Shown piece by piece: positions 5,459-5,474 of a stretch of DNA of 5,474 bases (the first letter of the stretch is position 1; every line of letters starts with the position of its first letter). The position numbers and the translations under genes are program-made. The notes under the pieces are model-generated. The model searched no databases and was not told the origin of the DNA. It saw nothing but the letters and a program-made list of their open reading frames with translations. The DNA comes from Coriobacteriales bacterium. GTDB lineage: Bacteria; Actinomycetota; Coriobacteriia; Coriobacteriales; UBA8131. Location: the NCBI GenBank assembly GCA_031290695.1, contig JAITNB010000138.1, positions 1-5,474 on the forward strand. The letters are read 5' to 3'.

Positions 5459-5474
5459 GATATAAACTTGTCAT

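Noticed and set aside
5433..5474. Thirteen-codon minus-strand reading frame entering the window end
   Set aside because: It runs into the terminator hairpin, has no ribosome binding site in view and is too short to support a gene; it might be the tail of a convergent gene, but this cannot be judged here.

Overview
The window comes from a GC-rich bacterium, most likely an actinomycete-type Gram-positive, and my best guess is class Coriobacteriia (the Olsenella/Atopobium/Collinsella group). This rests on high GC with C-ending codons, a regulator resembling the actinobacterial nitrogen regulator GlnR, an actinobacterial-looking DNA polymerase I with a decayed proofreading domain, and a PII protein of the type I associate with Clostridia and related anaerobes (Val instead of Tyr at position 51). 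The placement is inference, because no rRNA or other marker lies in the window.

Layout: 1-200 is an AT-rich intergenic region, probably between divergent genes. It holds the first codons of a minus-strand gene, a small palindrome, a candidate regulator half-site, a C-rich tract that is a G-quadruplex motif on the minus strand, and a weak promoter. 201-878 encodes a GlnR-like winged-helix orphan response regulator. Its stop codon overlaps the start of polA (875-3586, DNA polymerase I) in an ATGA junction. 3587-3746 is a 160-base regulatory region with no convincing terminator after polA. It carries periodic direct repeats that resemble a GlnR box, a candidate promoter and a leader. 3747-5021 is amtB (ammonium transporter), followed 16 bases later by glnK (5038-5376, PII signal protein). 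The segment ends in a strong 12-bp hairpin at 5423-5458.

How the genes may work together: amtB-glnK is the classical ammonium uptake and sensing pair, in which PII docks on AmtB to block the channel when nitrogen is plentiful. In actinomycetes GlnR activates amtB and glnK through operators with an 11/22-base period. Here a GlnR-like gene lies one gene upstream, and a sequence with that spacing lies just upstream of the amtB promoter. The simplest reading is a local nitrogen-control circuit with polA placed between the regulator and its likely target. I see no wholly new system. The most interesting points are this putative circuit, the coupling of the regulator to polA, and a PII protein lacking the usual modification tyrosine.
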